DNA from: Typha latifolia
Lineage: Eukaryota > Streptophyta > Magnoliopsida > Poales > Typhaceae
Direction of reading: 5' to 3'
Length of the DNA: 64,000 nucleotides
Assembly: GCA_019914945.1 (NCBI GenBank)
Contig: CM034107.1
Span: 9,610,001-9,674,000 of the forward strand
A model generated the notes under the pieces. That model ran no database searches. It saw only the letters and a list, made by a program, of their open reading frames with translations, and was not told the DNA's origin. Positions 26,466 to 34,387 of this stretch are shown here, in pieces. The translations under genes were made by a program, and so were the position numbers. Every line of letters starts with the position of its first letter. Position 1 is the stretch's first letter.

Positions 26466-29400
26466 CGATGATCACGTCGGCCAGAGGTCCATCGATGGCA
26501 CCCGACGGCTCCTCACCACCACAGCCACATGCTCGAAAAGGGAGAAGGTCGGATCGATCATTGACGATCGGAGTCAATTTCATGGCCAACAGCGATCTAA
26601 GTCACAAGGGCTCCAAAGGAAGTACCTATGGCATGAGGACGATGACACGAAGCTTCCGGAGCAGGAGCAACAGCGGCTGAAGGCCACTGGACGGCGAGCT
26701 TCGCCGACCCGCAAACGCCCAAATAATTAGGTAATTCTCTTCTAGTCTATTTAATTTTTAATTAACCTTAAGGGGTAGGAGAGCACTCACCGACGAGTCG
26801 AGTGGTGGTCTGCAATTACTCCGGCGATGCTTCGACGGTTTGATCTCACGTTGTGACCTCGACGACAAAGAAGGAAGAAAGAGATAGAGGTGGAAAGAGG
26901 GAAGAATGGGGGGCTGTGGTTCCTCCCCCAGAGAGGATTTTCGAGTTGATTTATAGAGAAGAATCCAAATCCAAAACAGAGAGAAAGGTATGCACGTGCG
27001 CTCCAAGAGATTTTTTATATTTTATTTTAGTTATTTTATTTGGTTCTTACACCCTAGCCCTTGATGTATCGTTTTTATTCGACCTGCTTCCATCATCTTC
27101 TTCCTCAAGCTAGGGCAACGATGAGCAGAGTAGGTGACGGTGAGTAGCCTCCCTCTCTACTTCTTTTTGTCCCCCTCTCTTGCATGTGACGACGGTAGGT
27201 GGAGCCTCTTCTCTTGCAGTATGGCTAGCACGTATTATGTTGTGCCATGGCCAACACAACGATTCTTGATTTGATGTATTAAACTGATAGACAGATCGGG
27301 TTGCTTTCCATCCCGACTCCTATTGCCGAGAGAATGATGTGATTTCCCTCCAAATGAACAAGAATATTGCTTTTTGACTGACTGACTGACTGCACCGGAC
27401 AAGAATGAAACATTTATTAAACTGAATTGCCATGGATTGATGTTCCCCTCCCGAGGGTATAAAGCCCTCACTTAGTCTCACTTGCCTTCTAGGCCTGACC
27501 CCTTACCTTAATAAAGATCGAACCAACACACTCCTAAGTCCTAACACCCTCGTTCATTCTACCATGTGGACACAATCTTTAATGGAACTTTAGCTTTAGC
27601 TAGTGCCACCGATTTTGCTTGATGGGCCAAGAATGTCAAACTTATCAATTTGTCTGGTAAACTACTTGAAGCTCATGTAGTCCATGCCAGATTAATTGTA
27701 TTCTGGGCCGGAGTAATGTACCTATTTGAAGTGGTTCATTTCATACCAGTAGTTTACCTCATGTAGTCCATGCCAGATTAATTGTATTCTGGGCTGGAGT
27801 AATGTACCTATTTGAAGTGGTTCATTTCATACCAGAAAAACTCATTAATGATAAAACTTTGGGAAAGGAACACCTCTCTAGCCTTGAGTTGTGTTTCAGG
27901 ATTGGAAAGTTATCCCTAACTCACCTTTTCTCACCTTGACATGAGGGTTTGCAGATCTCAGCCCATCAAGGGCTGAAAGTTGTTAAATCTTCCTCAAAGA
28001 TTTGACATGAAGTTTTTGATGTGATCATTGCATCTCTGGTGAATGCTGGTAGCATGAAAGTTGAAATCCTTCCAAGCATGCCAAGAAAAACATGATGTAG
28101 CCCTATATTTTTCTAATTTTTGTTTTGTCAAACTCCCTTTTCTTGATAAGAAGTCTAGATATACTACTGCATCTCAGCTCTAAATATTATTAGCAATTGA
28201 ATGAGGTAACTACAGCAAGTTCACTATCATTTAAATATCTCAATTGATTTTGTTATAAATTTCTAATGTTTAGCTTTTTCTGTGAACACTTATTAGCCAT
28301 TATCGTGATTGAGCCTCCTTAAAGTATATGATCAGGTAGAATGCTACTTATAGTAATGGTGTGCCTATATTTGTCCAGAAAACTAATCCTCCAGGTGCAG
28401 TTGGAGTCAGCATTGCATTGGAGAAAGTTCTTATTCATTGTTCTGCAGATATCAGGCCACCAAGGTGCGATAAACATTTGATTAAGTAGTTCCTCTTTTG
28501 TGCATTGAGCATCCCTGTAAACCTTTAATTTTATGTTTTCCTAGAGTAGTATATCTTCTTGTCTTGCTGTCCAGGATCGATACTAGTGTCAGCGTGCTTG
28601 TCTGTTCAAGAGGTGGTGGCGGACTGCTAAAAGAACGCATGGAGTTTGTTGCAGAACTTTGGCAGGCAAACATAAAGGTCAGTTTTGCAGGCAAGGGTTC
28701 ATATTGATATTTTGGTAACTCTAGGCATGAACTTCTAATTGCTCATGGTACGTGACTATCTCAGGCAGAGTTTGTACCCCAGTCAGATCCAAGTCTGAAA
28801 GAACAGTATGAATATGCAAGCGACTATGACATTAAAGTTCTTATCATTGTAACTGAAGTTGGTCTCTCTCAAACTGATCTAGTGAAGGTAGCATCTCTCT
28901 CATTGGATTTCTTACTCCATATCAATTTTTCAGTTGCTTGATATTCAGTTAAAGCCAGAAGGCCTAGAAGGCTAGAACATACCAAAATTGTTTACCAACT
29001 ATTGTCATGAAAGATTGACATTCTCTTTTATTTATTTATTTTGCTTGTTCAATTTTGTTATTTGTTATATTCTAACCATATGATATCATCTCTCTAGTTT
29101 GGTATTTATAACTTTATCCAAGGTTCCAAAGCTCCAAATTGGGATCCCAATCGATCGTTTGTAAGACTATTTTTTAATTACGTAAAATTTTAAATATTAT
29201 TTTTAAATGATAAAATTTTAAAAAGTAGAAAAATGACGGTAAAATAAGAAAGTAATAATTACTCATATATGGAGCCTAACATGCCGGTGTGTGTCATGCA
29301 TGTATTGCTTGTATTAAGTGATACGGGCATAGTATCGGGTGGCACCACACCCCTTTATGTGTCATCCGATACCCATTGGCTGCAACTTTCCCAAATCAGG

Positions 29401-30453
29401 AGTAGGTGGAAGAGAAGAAGAGAAAAAATAGAGGAGATCTAGGAGGGATTTATAAGATATTTTCTTCAAACTCTTGAAAAAGTATAAAAAAGTTTCATTC
29501 TCTTAGGCATTTTCTTTATTTTAACTTTAGCAACTAATTTGGGATATATAAATGATAAATCTAGGTTAATTTTGCTAGATTTGTCATTTGCAAAAGTCAT
29601 TATATATAGATCTAGCATTATGAAAACTACTTTGTAAAGTATAGGAATCAAAAGGGAAATTTAATTTCCTCCAAATTTTGCCCCAAATTAGAAAAATTAA
29701 TACGTCAAATTTATTGAAAATGAGTCAAACTTAGTGTAGGAACATGTTAGATTAATTCCATATGAATTTATTTGAAGTTTTGAACCCAAATTTTATAATT
29801 TTGAGCTGAAATTTCTACACAATTAGAAATTTTTCCCCAAAATATTTCACTCACAGAATACGAATTCCATTTAACTTGAAATTAAACCTTTTACAACATT
29901 ATTTAGGGATAAAACTATAAAAGTTTTTAATTTAGGCTCCAGCCACCTAAGTTCTCATGCAATGTGATTAGCAACAACATCGTTGTAACACTGTTTATCT
30001 TCTGCCCTATATGTTATTCATAGAAGAAGCTTGAGTATGAGATATCTAGCAAATTTCCTACTGGAGAAGGAAAATTAAACCTTGATTAGTTCGAAGTTGG
30101 GATCGAAGATCAAATCTATATAAGAGCATCTTGTCCTGTGTGTTATGCTTAATTGACCACCTTGTATGATAATATCATGCTTTTCTTTGATCCATAGATA
30201 GTGGAGAGAGTATGTTGAGGATAACTTTTGATATTTTAGATGATAATTTGCTTCTATTGTCAATCAGAAATTTTATTAATTTTAGCTATATACTACCTTG
30301 CTAGGAATCATTTTTAAGTACATATTATGTCTCTTTCCTCAGGTTCGCCATCTTGAGCTGAAGAAAGAGAAAGAGGTTAAGAGAGAGGAGGTTGTTAAGT
30401 TTCTATCAGATGGAATGTCATCGCAGTTCAGAAATCTCGCTATCTGGAGTTGA
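4013..30453 (+). CDS. GCN2: eIF2-alpha kinase GCN2, C-terminal 13 exons (5' partial)
   Basis: GCN2 phosphorylates eIF2-alpha when uncharged tRNA binds its histidyl-tRNA-synthetase-like domain, lowering general translation in the cytosol. Exons read here: 4013-4292, 4403-4496, 6298-6378, 6485-6541, 9727-9858, 9936-10019, 10857-10965, 11050-11186, 12337-12441, 28379-28464, 28575-28677, 28765-28887, 30343-30453. All have GT-AG borders and phases that fit without a break, giving 499 residues plus a TGA stop. Exon 1 starts mid-codon and reads [19 protein letters not shown]. HisRS-like landmarks follow: [10 protein letters not shown] (motif-2 region, exon 3), GDFDIIGG (exon 4) and [11 protein letters not shown] (motif-3 region, exon 9). 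The anticodon-binding-like C-terminal domain ends in FRNLAIWS. The known plant protein is about 1,240 residues, so this is roughly the last 40%; the RWD and kinase domains lie upstream. AATAAA occurs at 30514. Identification is by remembered similarity. Confidence 0.9.
5109..5643. mobile_element. Non-autonomous hAT-like element, copy 1 (GCN2 intron)
   Basis: The left end begins CAACAATGGCCGTGC and the right end, reversed, begins CATGGATAGTCGTGC. Both resemble the termini of the better preserved copy at 7723-9005. The flanking octamers CTATTTTT and ATGTTTTC agree at only 5 of 8 positions, so the target duplication is uncertain. The interior is unusually GC-rich and holds a palindromic pair of arms at about 5313-5370 and 5405-5470 (reading 'ccgaggtcttc' on opposite strands). 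There is no transposase ORF. It lies in the intron between the exons ending at 4496 and starting at 6298. Confidence 0.55.
6901..7366 (+). repeat. 233-bp tandem duplication in a GCN2 intron
   Basis: Two adjacent copies are offset by 233 bp. 'gtggagtgt' occurs at 6928 and 7161, and 'tatgggtcgattagccctag' at 7011 and 7244. The copies differ by a few substitutions and small indels. The short ORFs in them are repeats of the same non-coding text. Confidence 0.8.
7723..9005. mobile_element. Non-autonomous hAT element with 8-bp TSD GTCTTATG
   Basis: The 1,283-bp element is bounded by a perfect 8-bp direct repeat, GTCTTATG, at 7715-7722 and 9006-9013. Its terminal inverted repeats are CAGTGATGGCCGTGC and CAAGGATGGCCGTGC, 13 of 15 identical. 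An 8-bp duplication and ends starting with CA are hallmarks of the hAT superfamily. Just inside both ends are clusters of GCACGG/GCCGTGCC motifs (7726-7815 and 8845-9000), which look like subterminal transposase-binding repeats. The middle is AT-rich and has no transposase-like ORF, so the element would need a transposase in trans. Confidence 0.85.
10350..10697. mobile_element. Half copy of the GCACGG-rich hAT-like family
   Basis: CATGGATGGCCATGCC at about 10438 resembles the family terminus. The closing segment (about 10620-10697) matches the centre of copy 1 on the opposite strand, including 'gggtgaataaagagttaa'. The other end is missing. The 141-codon ORF across this stretch reads repeat DNA. 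The 5' part (10350-10415) resembles the TATCGG-type repeats at 29118 and 63813, so two repeats may be joined here. Confidence 0.5.
10698..10843 (+). repeat. 73-bp tandem duplication beside a GCN2 exon
   Basis: 'gatgactntagaatggattt' occurs at 10698 and again at 10771, followed in both cases by 'caagaaa...tctagaatat'. The copies are direct and adjacent, and end about 15 bp before the splice acceptor of the exon at 10857. The duplication could therefore have affected branch-point choice. Confidence 0.7.
11340..11505 (+). mobile_element. Au-like SINE in a GCN2 intron
   Basis: The text resembles plant Au SINEs. A pol III B-box-like GGTTCAATCTT sits at about 11383, preceded by 'agcctcaca' and followed by 'gaaaatag'. 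A body with a pyrimidine-rich middle leads to the family's typical tail 'gtggtagcctcgtgcat' near 11481. A box and target duplication are not clear. Recognition is by remembered similarity. Confidence 0.5.
13101..15296 (+). mobile_element. Solo LTR A (TGTCACGACC family), TSD ATCAA
   Basis: This 2,196-bp sequence begins TGTCACGACCC, ends TTGTTCTTACA and is flanked by the perfect 5-bp repeat ATCAA (13096-13100 and 15297-15301). TG...CA ends with a 5-bp duplication and no internal coding region make it a solo LTR left by LTR-LTR recombination. In the 3' half are GC-rich blocks with TGGGCTGGGC motifs (14375-14480), a GA-rich stretch (about 14638-14672) and a possible 'tttatagag' TATA region at about 15160. 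No gag-pol sequence adjoins it. The superfamily is not certain; Ty3/gypsy is likely. Confidence 0.87.
15430..15645. mobile_element. Fragment of the GC-rich hAT-like family
   Basis: The segment carries 'cgtgccaaccggcatggg' and 'gaacttaacttgcggatct', which match the copies at 5109-5643 and 10350-10697. Both ends are lost. It lies between solo LTR A and the truncated LTR B and probably formed part of their landing site. Confidence 0.4.
15646..17429 (+). mobile_element. LTR B, 5'-truncated copy of the same LTR family
   Basis: The sequence picks up at the point equal to about 310 bp into LTR A ('catgagccaacaactatagc') and continues to the family 3' end, CAGTTCTTACA. The first part is missing, so no target duplication can be paired. 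At 17430 it directly abuts minus-strand copia DNA. The ORF on the minus strand at 16565-16939 is LTR text, not a gene. Confidence 0.75.
17430..19046 (-). pseudogene. Ty1/copia polyprotein remnant: integrase end, RT, RNase H
   Basis: On the minus strand, read from 19046 down, come the end of the integrase region ([14 protein letters not shown]) and then a spacer. The reverse transcriptase core follows at about 18478-18185, with [16 protein letters not shown] and [14 protein letters not shown], typical of copia RT. RNase H follows at 17772-17455, with [19 protein letters not shown] and [18 protein letters not shown]. The frame is broken several times, and the RT segment carrying the catalytic YxDD is in degraded text (about 18000-18110). 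The 3' end is cut off by LTR B. The other half lies at 22118-24262, split away by LTR C. Confidence 0.85.
19210..20037. mobile_element. Mutator-type MITE with 9-bp TSD TAATTATAA
   Basis: The 828-bp element starts GGGATTTTTACAAATCACAC and its reversed right end starts GGGATTTTTATAAATCACAC. The inverted similarity continues for about 80 bp with few mismatches. The 9-bp direct repeat TAATTATAA is perfect (19201-19209 and 20038-20046). Long inverted repeats with a 9-bp duplication are the mark of Mutator-like elements. There is no transposase. Diverged relatives are at 30604-31122 and 38732-39130, and part of one near 33955-33990. Confidence 0.85.
21857..21913 (+). repeat. (GAA)n microsatellite within LTR C
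   Basis: About 18 GAA/AGA units run almost without interruption. They produce polylysine and polyleucine ORFs on the two strands, which are not genes. Confidence 0.95.
22118..24262 (-). pseudogene. Ty1/copia remnant: primer site, gag and integrase
   Basis: Read on the minus strand, a degenerate initiator-tRNA primer-binding site is at about 24251-24262 (TGCTATTGGAGC, against the usual TGGTATCAGAGC). It directly follows a putative LTR end, TTATTTCA. A gag-like region at about 23155-22880 reads [20 protein letters not shown] and [18 protein letters not shown]. An integrase-like stretch at about 22434-22240 reads [17 protein letters not shown] and [10 protein letters not shown]. Stops and frame shifts are frequent. 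The part 23800-24130 has a repeat of about 111 bp ('gatggagatctt...gaggagatgatcg'). The element continues at 17430-19046 beyond LTR C. Confidence 0.75.
24750..24821. mobile_element. GC-rich hAT-like fragment, left part
   Basis: 'agcccttatcgggtcg' and 'tttttattcaacctg' match the inner text of the family at 5109 and 10350. The element is interrupted at its CCCTA by solo LTR D and resumes at 27052. Confidence 0.45.
24822..27051 (+). mobile_element. Solo LTR D, TSD CCCTA
   Basis: The 2,230-bp sequence starts TGTCATGACC, ends TTGGTTCTTACA and is flanked by perfect CCCTA repeats at 24817-24821 and 27052-27056. It is aligned along its length with LTR A, with the same internal landmarks: 'tcagtgagtggaatccact', the TGGGCTGGGC block (26220-26300) and a GA tract (26437-26465). 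There is no internal coding region, hence a solo LTR. It interrupts a hAT-like fragment. ORFs inside (26308-26730 and overlapping frames) are LTR text. Confidence 0.87.
27052..27257. mobile_element. GC-rich hAT-like fragment, right part
   Basis: The text resumes after the CCCTA duplication with 'ccctagcccttgatgtatcg'. It runs to a terminus-like stretch reading 'gtgccatggccaacac', reminiscent of the family's ATGGCCGTGC end. No target duplication was paired with the left side. Confidence 0.45.
27258..28378. other. Unassigned end of the large GCN2 intron
   Basis: No ORF or known element is recognised, apart from the 86-bp duplication listed separately. The stretch ends at the splice acceptor TTTGTCCAG. 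A short TGAC(TGAC)n run lies near 27375-27393. Confidence 0.5.
27672..27834 (+). repeat. 86-bp tandem duplication, nearly identical copies
   Basis: 'ctcatgtagtccatgccag' occurs at 27672 and 27758, and the following text 'attgtattctgggc' is repeated with one visible difference. The near-identity suggests a recent event inside the large intron. Confidence 0.88.
28965..30342. other. Last GCN2 intron part with a TATCGG-type repeat
   Basis: The text from 29118 ('caaggttccaaa...gggatccc') to about 29385 resembles the start of the repeat at 63813 ('caaggttccaaa'). It carries 'gatacgggcatagtatcggg'. No ends or target duplication are clear. The rest (29400-30340) is AT-rich with only short chance ORFs. 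Confidence 0.4.
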
Positions 30454-30513
30454 TTATGTCTACATTTTGGCCTTATTTTTCTGGTTTGTCCTTTAACTAT
30501 TTAAAGATTCGTC

Positions 30514-30519
30514 AATAAA
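30514..30519 (+). terminator. Possible GCN2 polyadenylation signal AATAAA
   Basis: AATAAA lies 61 bp after the GCN2 stop codon in AT-rich DNA, a normal spacing for a plant 3' UTR. The cleavage site cannot be seen. Confidence 0.45.
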
Positions 30520-30603
30520 ATCTGTATTCTATGTGTAAATCATGGCCTACCATTTATAGTGGATCCTAATACTAATCTAATGGAGTGCAGCATTGTAATT
30601 TCA

Positions 30604-31122
30604 GGAAGTTTTCAAATAACAAACCTACATTTTCGTCATTTTCTACCCTATCCTTGAAGATTTTGTAACCAGATCTCTCTTTTTTCTTTATAATTTTCAT
30701 ATAACACTCTATTATTATCTTGACCAATTACCATTAATCTTAGTATATGGTTTATGTAACTTCACTGATTAAATTATTAAAATGCCCTTAGAGAATTTTG
30801 TCTTAACTCACCTTTTTAAGCCATAACCCACCCTAGCCCCCCACCCCCACTAAATTAAAAATTCTAAATTCTCTTCTTAGATTTAATCACCATATTCTAC
30901 CTTACTAAAAGATAATTCAAGTATCTTAGAAATTATCTTTAATATTCTAATCTGACATTTCTTGGTTGACACTCTTCTATTTGAAAAATGGTTAGGCTTA
31001 GTTAATTCAAGGTATCAAATAAAAACTATAGGAAAGAACGAAAGGTTGAATAATAAAATCTTTAAAGACGAGGTGTTAATCAGAAAATGGTGAAAATGTA
31101 GGGTGTTGTTTAAGAATTCTCC
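30604..31122. mobile_element. Diverged relative of the Mutator-type MITE
   Basis: The left part reads 'ggaagttttcaaataac' and the right end reversed reads 'ggagaattcttaaacaac'. Both lead into 'accctacattttc', shared with the element at 19210-20037, as is 'gacgaggtgttaatcagaaa' near the right end. The flanks (GTAATTTCA and GCTTCTTTT) do not form a clean 9-bp duplication, so the copy is old or the ends are off by a few bases. It lies just past the GCN2 3' end. Confidence 0.6.
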
Positions 31123-32105
31123 GCTTCTTTTTCAATACCAATTCTTCTTATAGCTCATTTTAATTGTTGGGATTACATCAGAACAAGTAGATGTGCGTGA
31201 GTTGGTAATAATATAGCTTTATAAAAGAGTTAAGAAGACCATCTGTAAGAAAAAGCAATCATATTATTAACTAGTCGTGATAAAAATGATCATGGTGAAG
31301 AGGAATTAGCAAGTTTTTGGTTCATGGTATATATGAGAGAAACAGAGAGAAGGGGTATAAATGAGATTGTTAGTTCGACATATTTAGTCAATTGTGTGAT
31401 ATTTGCCTTAAAAATGAAGATAATACACTGAATCCAAACTTCTCTCTACCTGAATATATTAAGTCTATAGGAACCATTGCAGTTTTGTGCTTAGGTTTCA
31501 TGCGTCCACCTGCACCAGATAAGAGTGCTATTGCAGCCTTTCGCACCATATGCTTCAGTAATTACTGCAAGAAAGTTTTGACTGATTTTTCTTTGCTTAG
31601 GAATTTTGAGTTCAATTTTGGGAGTGTTGCCATTAAGTCAGAGCAGTCTTATGAATTTGTCAGTCTTTTTTGAGACCTATCAATTTTTTAGTTGTGTAAC
31701 TTATTCCATCGATTAAGATCCATTATTATTTGGTTATCTTGCCTTGGAAATGACGCAAATCCCAAAACAGTATTATCATCTTTCTTCATCTAGTCTAGAG
31801 GCCTTACTAGAGGTCCTTTTGTTCAATGAAGTTGAATTGCAACGCTACTCCTCCAAATAACCTTGTTTTTTATGCCAAATCACTCTATTATCTGATTTTT
31901 CTTTGGGTAGTAATTTGGCACTAATATTTTATGGGTTCATTTCTAGGACAGTCTTTCACAAAAAAAATTAAGTTCTTTTGAGCCTTATCATCTTTGAAAT
32001 TTACACCAACTAATACCATGTTGTTGGGGAAGTCTTGGATGATGAAGATCTGGCCAATCCCAAGTTATGGGGAAATCTTGCATGTCGATGACAATGTTAT
32101 TAATT

Positions 32106-32127
32106 ATGATCATGAATTCATGATCAT
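32106..32127. other. 22-bp perfect palindrome
   Basis: The sequence is its own reverse complement over 22 bases, centred on GAATTC, with GATC near both ends. A palindrome of this size is somewhat unusual but could be chance in AT-rich DNA. Confidence 0.5.
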
Positions 32128-32429
32128 GTGGGGTTTCTTGTTTCTCTTGAAAGAACACTTCTTTTGTCCTAGTCATTTGACAAATATTGATGATTATGGT
32201 GATGTTGGCATTCATGCAGGACAACCAGAAGATAGTATTATCTGGCCTGGATATCTGACCTGGATATCTGACCTTAAAAAATTGTAATGTGGGAGAAGGT
32301 AATATATAGATTTTGATGAATTACCTAAAGGCGAGTTCATCAGATAAACACCCAAGAAGCTCTTTTGGATAGTTCATTAAATTGATTTATTTGTATCTAG
32401 ATTCTCTTAGCTCTCTAGATTATATGGAA

Positions 32430-32595
32430 CGTCACTTGGTGTGGCGGTAAGACTAGCCTCTTGTGCCCTGAGGTTATGTATTCAGGTCTTGGAAATAGCC
32501 TCCTCAAAATTGAGGTTAATTATATCTTCCTCCCCGAACATCGCGTATCAGGGGGCCTCGATTTCTTCTAGTGTCCAGTAATGGCTGCAGTTTTC
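32430..32595 (+). mobile_element. SINE-like segment
   Basis: 'gtgtggcggtaagactag' resembles a pol III A-box region. It is followed by 'attcaggtcttggaaatag' and 'cctcctcaaaattgagg', wording seen in tRNA-derived plant SINEs. There is no clear B box, poly-T or A tail, or target duplication. Confidence 0.35.
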
Positions 32596-33534
32596 TGGAC
32601 TCATGACAAGTGCCCTTTTCAATTCTCTTTATAGTACTTATCAGTTGTTTCTTTTGATAATGTAGCTGATCTTATTATCTTAACAGAGGAGTATTTCTTA
32701 AATTTTGAACTAATTGCGCTCACTGGTTTGTTTATTCAATTCTTGCAGGTGGTTTATTAGGCTGGATATACCCTAAAATGCCCACTGCCATTAAGAGGGG
32801 ATCGGCTAAACAAGTAGGGGAGCATTTGTGCTTTAATCTCACCGCCAGTCACCTATTTTTGTGTGATGATGTTTGAATTTTTGTAGCTCCATTTTTTTTC
32901 TCAATCTTTTATTTAGTGTTTTTTTCCCATTTGAGTGCATAAAATTTTCCTTTGGTTGACAAAAGAAGAGTGAATTTTGTAATACAATAGAAATATAATG
33001 TCTGTGAGATCCACTTTTTGCTGCATCTTGCTACATGAACAGTGAGCAATTTTGATGTCACTAAAGTTCTTGTAAATATATCTGGGAAATATATTTCCTT
33101 CACCAGAGGATTTCTTGTGCACTCTTTTCGTATTATTTGGCCACTCTTATGCTCATAGAACAATTTCCAAATATTAATACATTGTACATAGAGGTGAAAG
33201 CAGGTGGGATTAAATCCAACCAGATCTAATTCTGTATCCTGAGTTTTGTTGGGTATGAATTTATATTTTTTTCGTCTTAATATCCCAATTTCGTATCTCT
33301 ATTTGGATAGTCTATGCATATATGGATATTGGTTGAAGATATTGAATAATATTTAAATATTATGTAAAGCGATTTAAAGGACAAATAATTTTATATGAAT
33401 CTCCAATTTAGTTTTTGTATTTATTTGTTGAGTGTTTATAAATTTTAATAATTATGTTAACAGATCTTCTGTGCAGTTAGAAAATTATAATTGAGTATAT
33501 CCAAGAAAATTGACGATAAATATGCTACAAACCA

Positions 33535-33606
33535 GCCCTTATAGCTCAGTGGTAGAGCGTCAGTCTTGTAAACTGAAGGTCCGTAGTTCGATCCTGCGTG
33601 AGGGCA
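33535..33606 (+). tRNA. tRNA-Thr (anticodon TGT)
   Basis: A complete 72-nt cloverleaf can be drawn. The acceptor arm is GCCCTTA paired with TGAGGGC (one G-U) and discriminator A. The D stem is GCTC/GAGC. The anticodon stem is TCAGT/ACTGA with loop CTTGTAA, giving anticodon TGT, and the T stem is CGTAG/CTGCG with loop TTCGATC. The A-box and B-box promoters are inside the gene (B box GTTCGATCC). A TTTT run follows at about 33615 as pol III terminator, and CAA upstream (33528-33530) is a usual plant start context. There is no intron and no encoded CCA. The sequence is nuclear-type and unlike plastid trnT-UGU. Confidence 0.95.
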
Positions 33607-34245
33607 TTAAAGGAGATTTTGTAAATTTTATTTCAGTTTTTAATTAAATTAGAACCCCATATTTAGATCCTCAAAGGAACTGGACAAAGAACACAAAAGA
33701 GAGAGAAAGAAAAAAGAAAAAGAGAAATTTATATTAATAGGATTAAACTGTGTCATGGGTTCTATTTTTTTGGTATTTTATTATTTTATAGGAGATGAAT
33801 TTCTTTGTGTGAAGGTGGGTTTAGGTCTAAAGTTATTTTGTCAATTCCTAGTCATGGGTTCTATTTATTTGGCAATTTATTGGTTTATAATTATTGTGTA
33901 GTAATTGAGCTTAGTTAAGTTAGTTAAGTATCTAGAGAGAGGTGCTCTTGAAATATTTGGTAAAATATAGGGTGTGATTAAATAGATAGTAATTTCCACT
34001 TGGTTGAAGGTTCCCCTATGACTAATCTAATTCTATGGTTAATATTTTATAATATTAGTAATATTGTAGATACCAGACCTCTTATCCTTATTTTTCTATT
34101 CCAACTTAAAGTTTGAGTATTATATATTATTTATGATATATTTTATTCTTTAACCAAGCGAGTATTTTCTAACATGAATGTTTCCATTTGGGCAATTACG
34201 GAAAGAGCGAGGGCAATTACGTAAAAGTTTCAAATCGAACCGATA
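33607..34245. other. AT-rich intergenic DNA with a MITE remnant
   Basis: 'ggtaaaatatagggtgtgat' near 33959 matches the inverted repeat of the Mutator-type MITE at 19210-20037, so an incomplete copy lies here. 'gtcatgggttctattt' occurs at about 33754 and again at about 33852. No gene was seen. Confidence 0.45.
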
Positions 34246-34317
34246 AAACCCTAACCCTACCTCTATAAATAGTAACCGCCGCCTTTTCGCCAACAGCTCA
34301 ACACTAAAACCCTAAAA
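34246..34317 (+). promoter_or_regulatory. Telo-box and TATA promoter
   Basis: AAACCCTAACCCT at about 34246-34258 is a telo-box. TATAAAT at 34264-34270 is a TATA box and AAAACCCTAAAAC at about 34306 is a second telo-box. This set is typical of plant promoters of ribosomal protein, translation-factor, snoRNA and cell-cycle genes. Transcription would run to the right, starting near 34295. The product is unclear (see 34388-34732). Confidence 0.6.
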
Positions 34318-34387
34318 CGAAAATATTCTCCAAAGTTTTTGTACTCTTTTTACTCTAATTTGTTGTTTTTTTCTTCTTCTTTTTTGG

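Larger units (their letters stand above)
12442..28378 (+). other. 15.9-kb GCN2 intron filled with nested transposons
   Basis: The donor GTAAGT follows the exon ending at 12441, and the acceptor TTTGTCCAG precedes the exon starting at 28379. The coding phase is 0 on both sides and the protein continues from MWDQQS to [11 protein letters not shown]. In between, at least four LTRs of one family, a minus-strand copia element, a Mutator-type MITE and hAT fragments account for more than 10 kb. Unassigned parts are 12442-13100, 15302-15430, 24263-24749 and 27258-28378. Confidence 0.88.
31123..33534. other. Intergenic DNA between GCN2 and tRNA-Thr
   Basis: There is no recognisable gene. ORFs of 93 and 97 codons at 31392-31673 and 31994-32287 have no family I know and no clear promoter or intron context, so I do not call them. 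A SINE-like segment and a palindrome are listed separately. Confidence 0.5.

Noticed and set aside
31392..32287. Two ORFs of 93 and 97 codons after GCN2
   Set aside because: No known family, no supporting splice or promoter pattern, and their length is within chance for AT-rich DNA of this size.
33535..33606. tRNA-Thr as a plastid DNA insertion
   Set aside because: The body differs from plastid trnT-UGU as I know it, and no neighbouring plastid genes are present.
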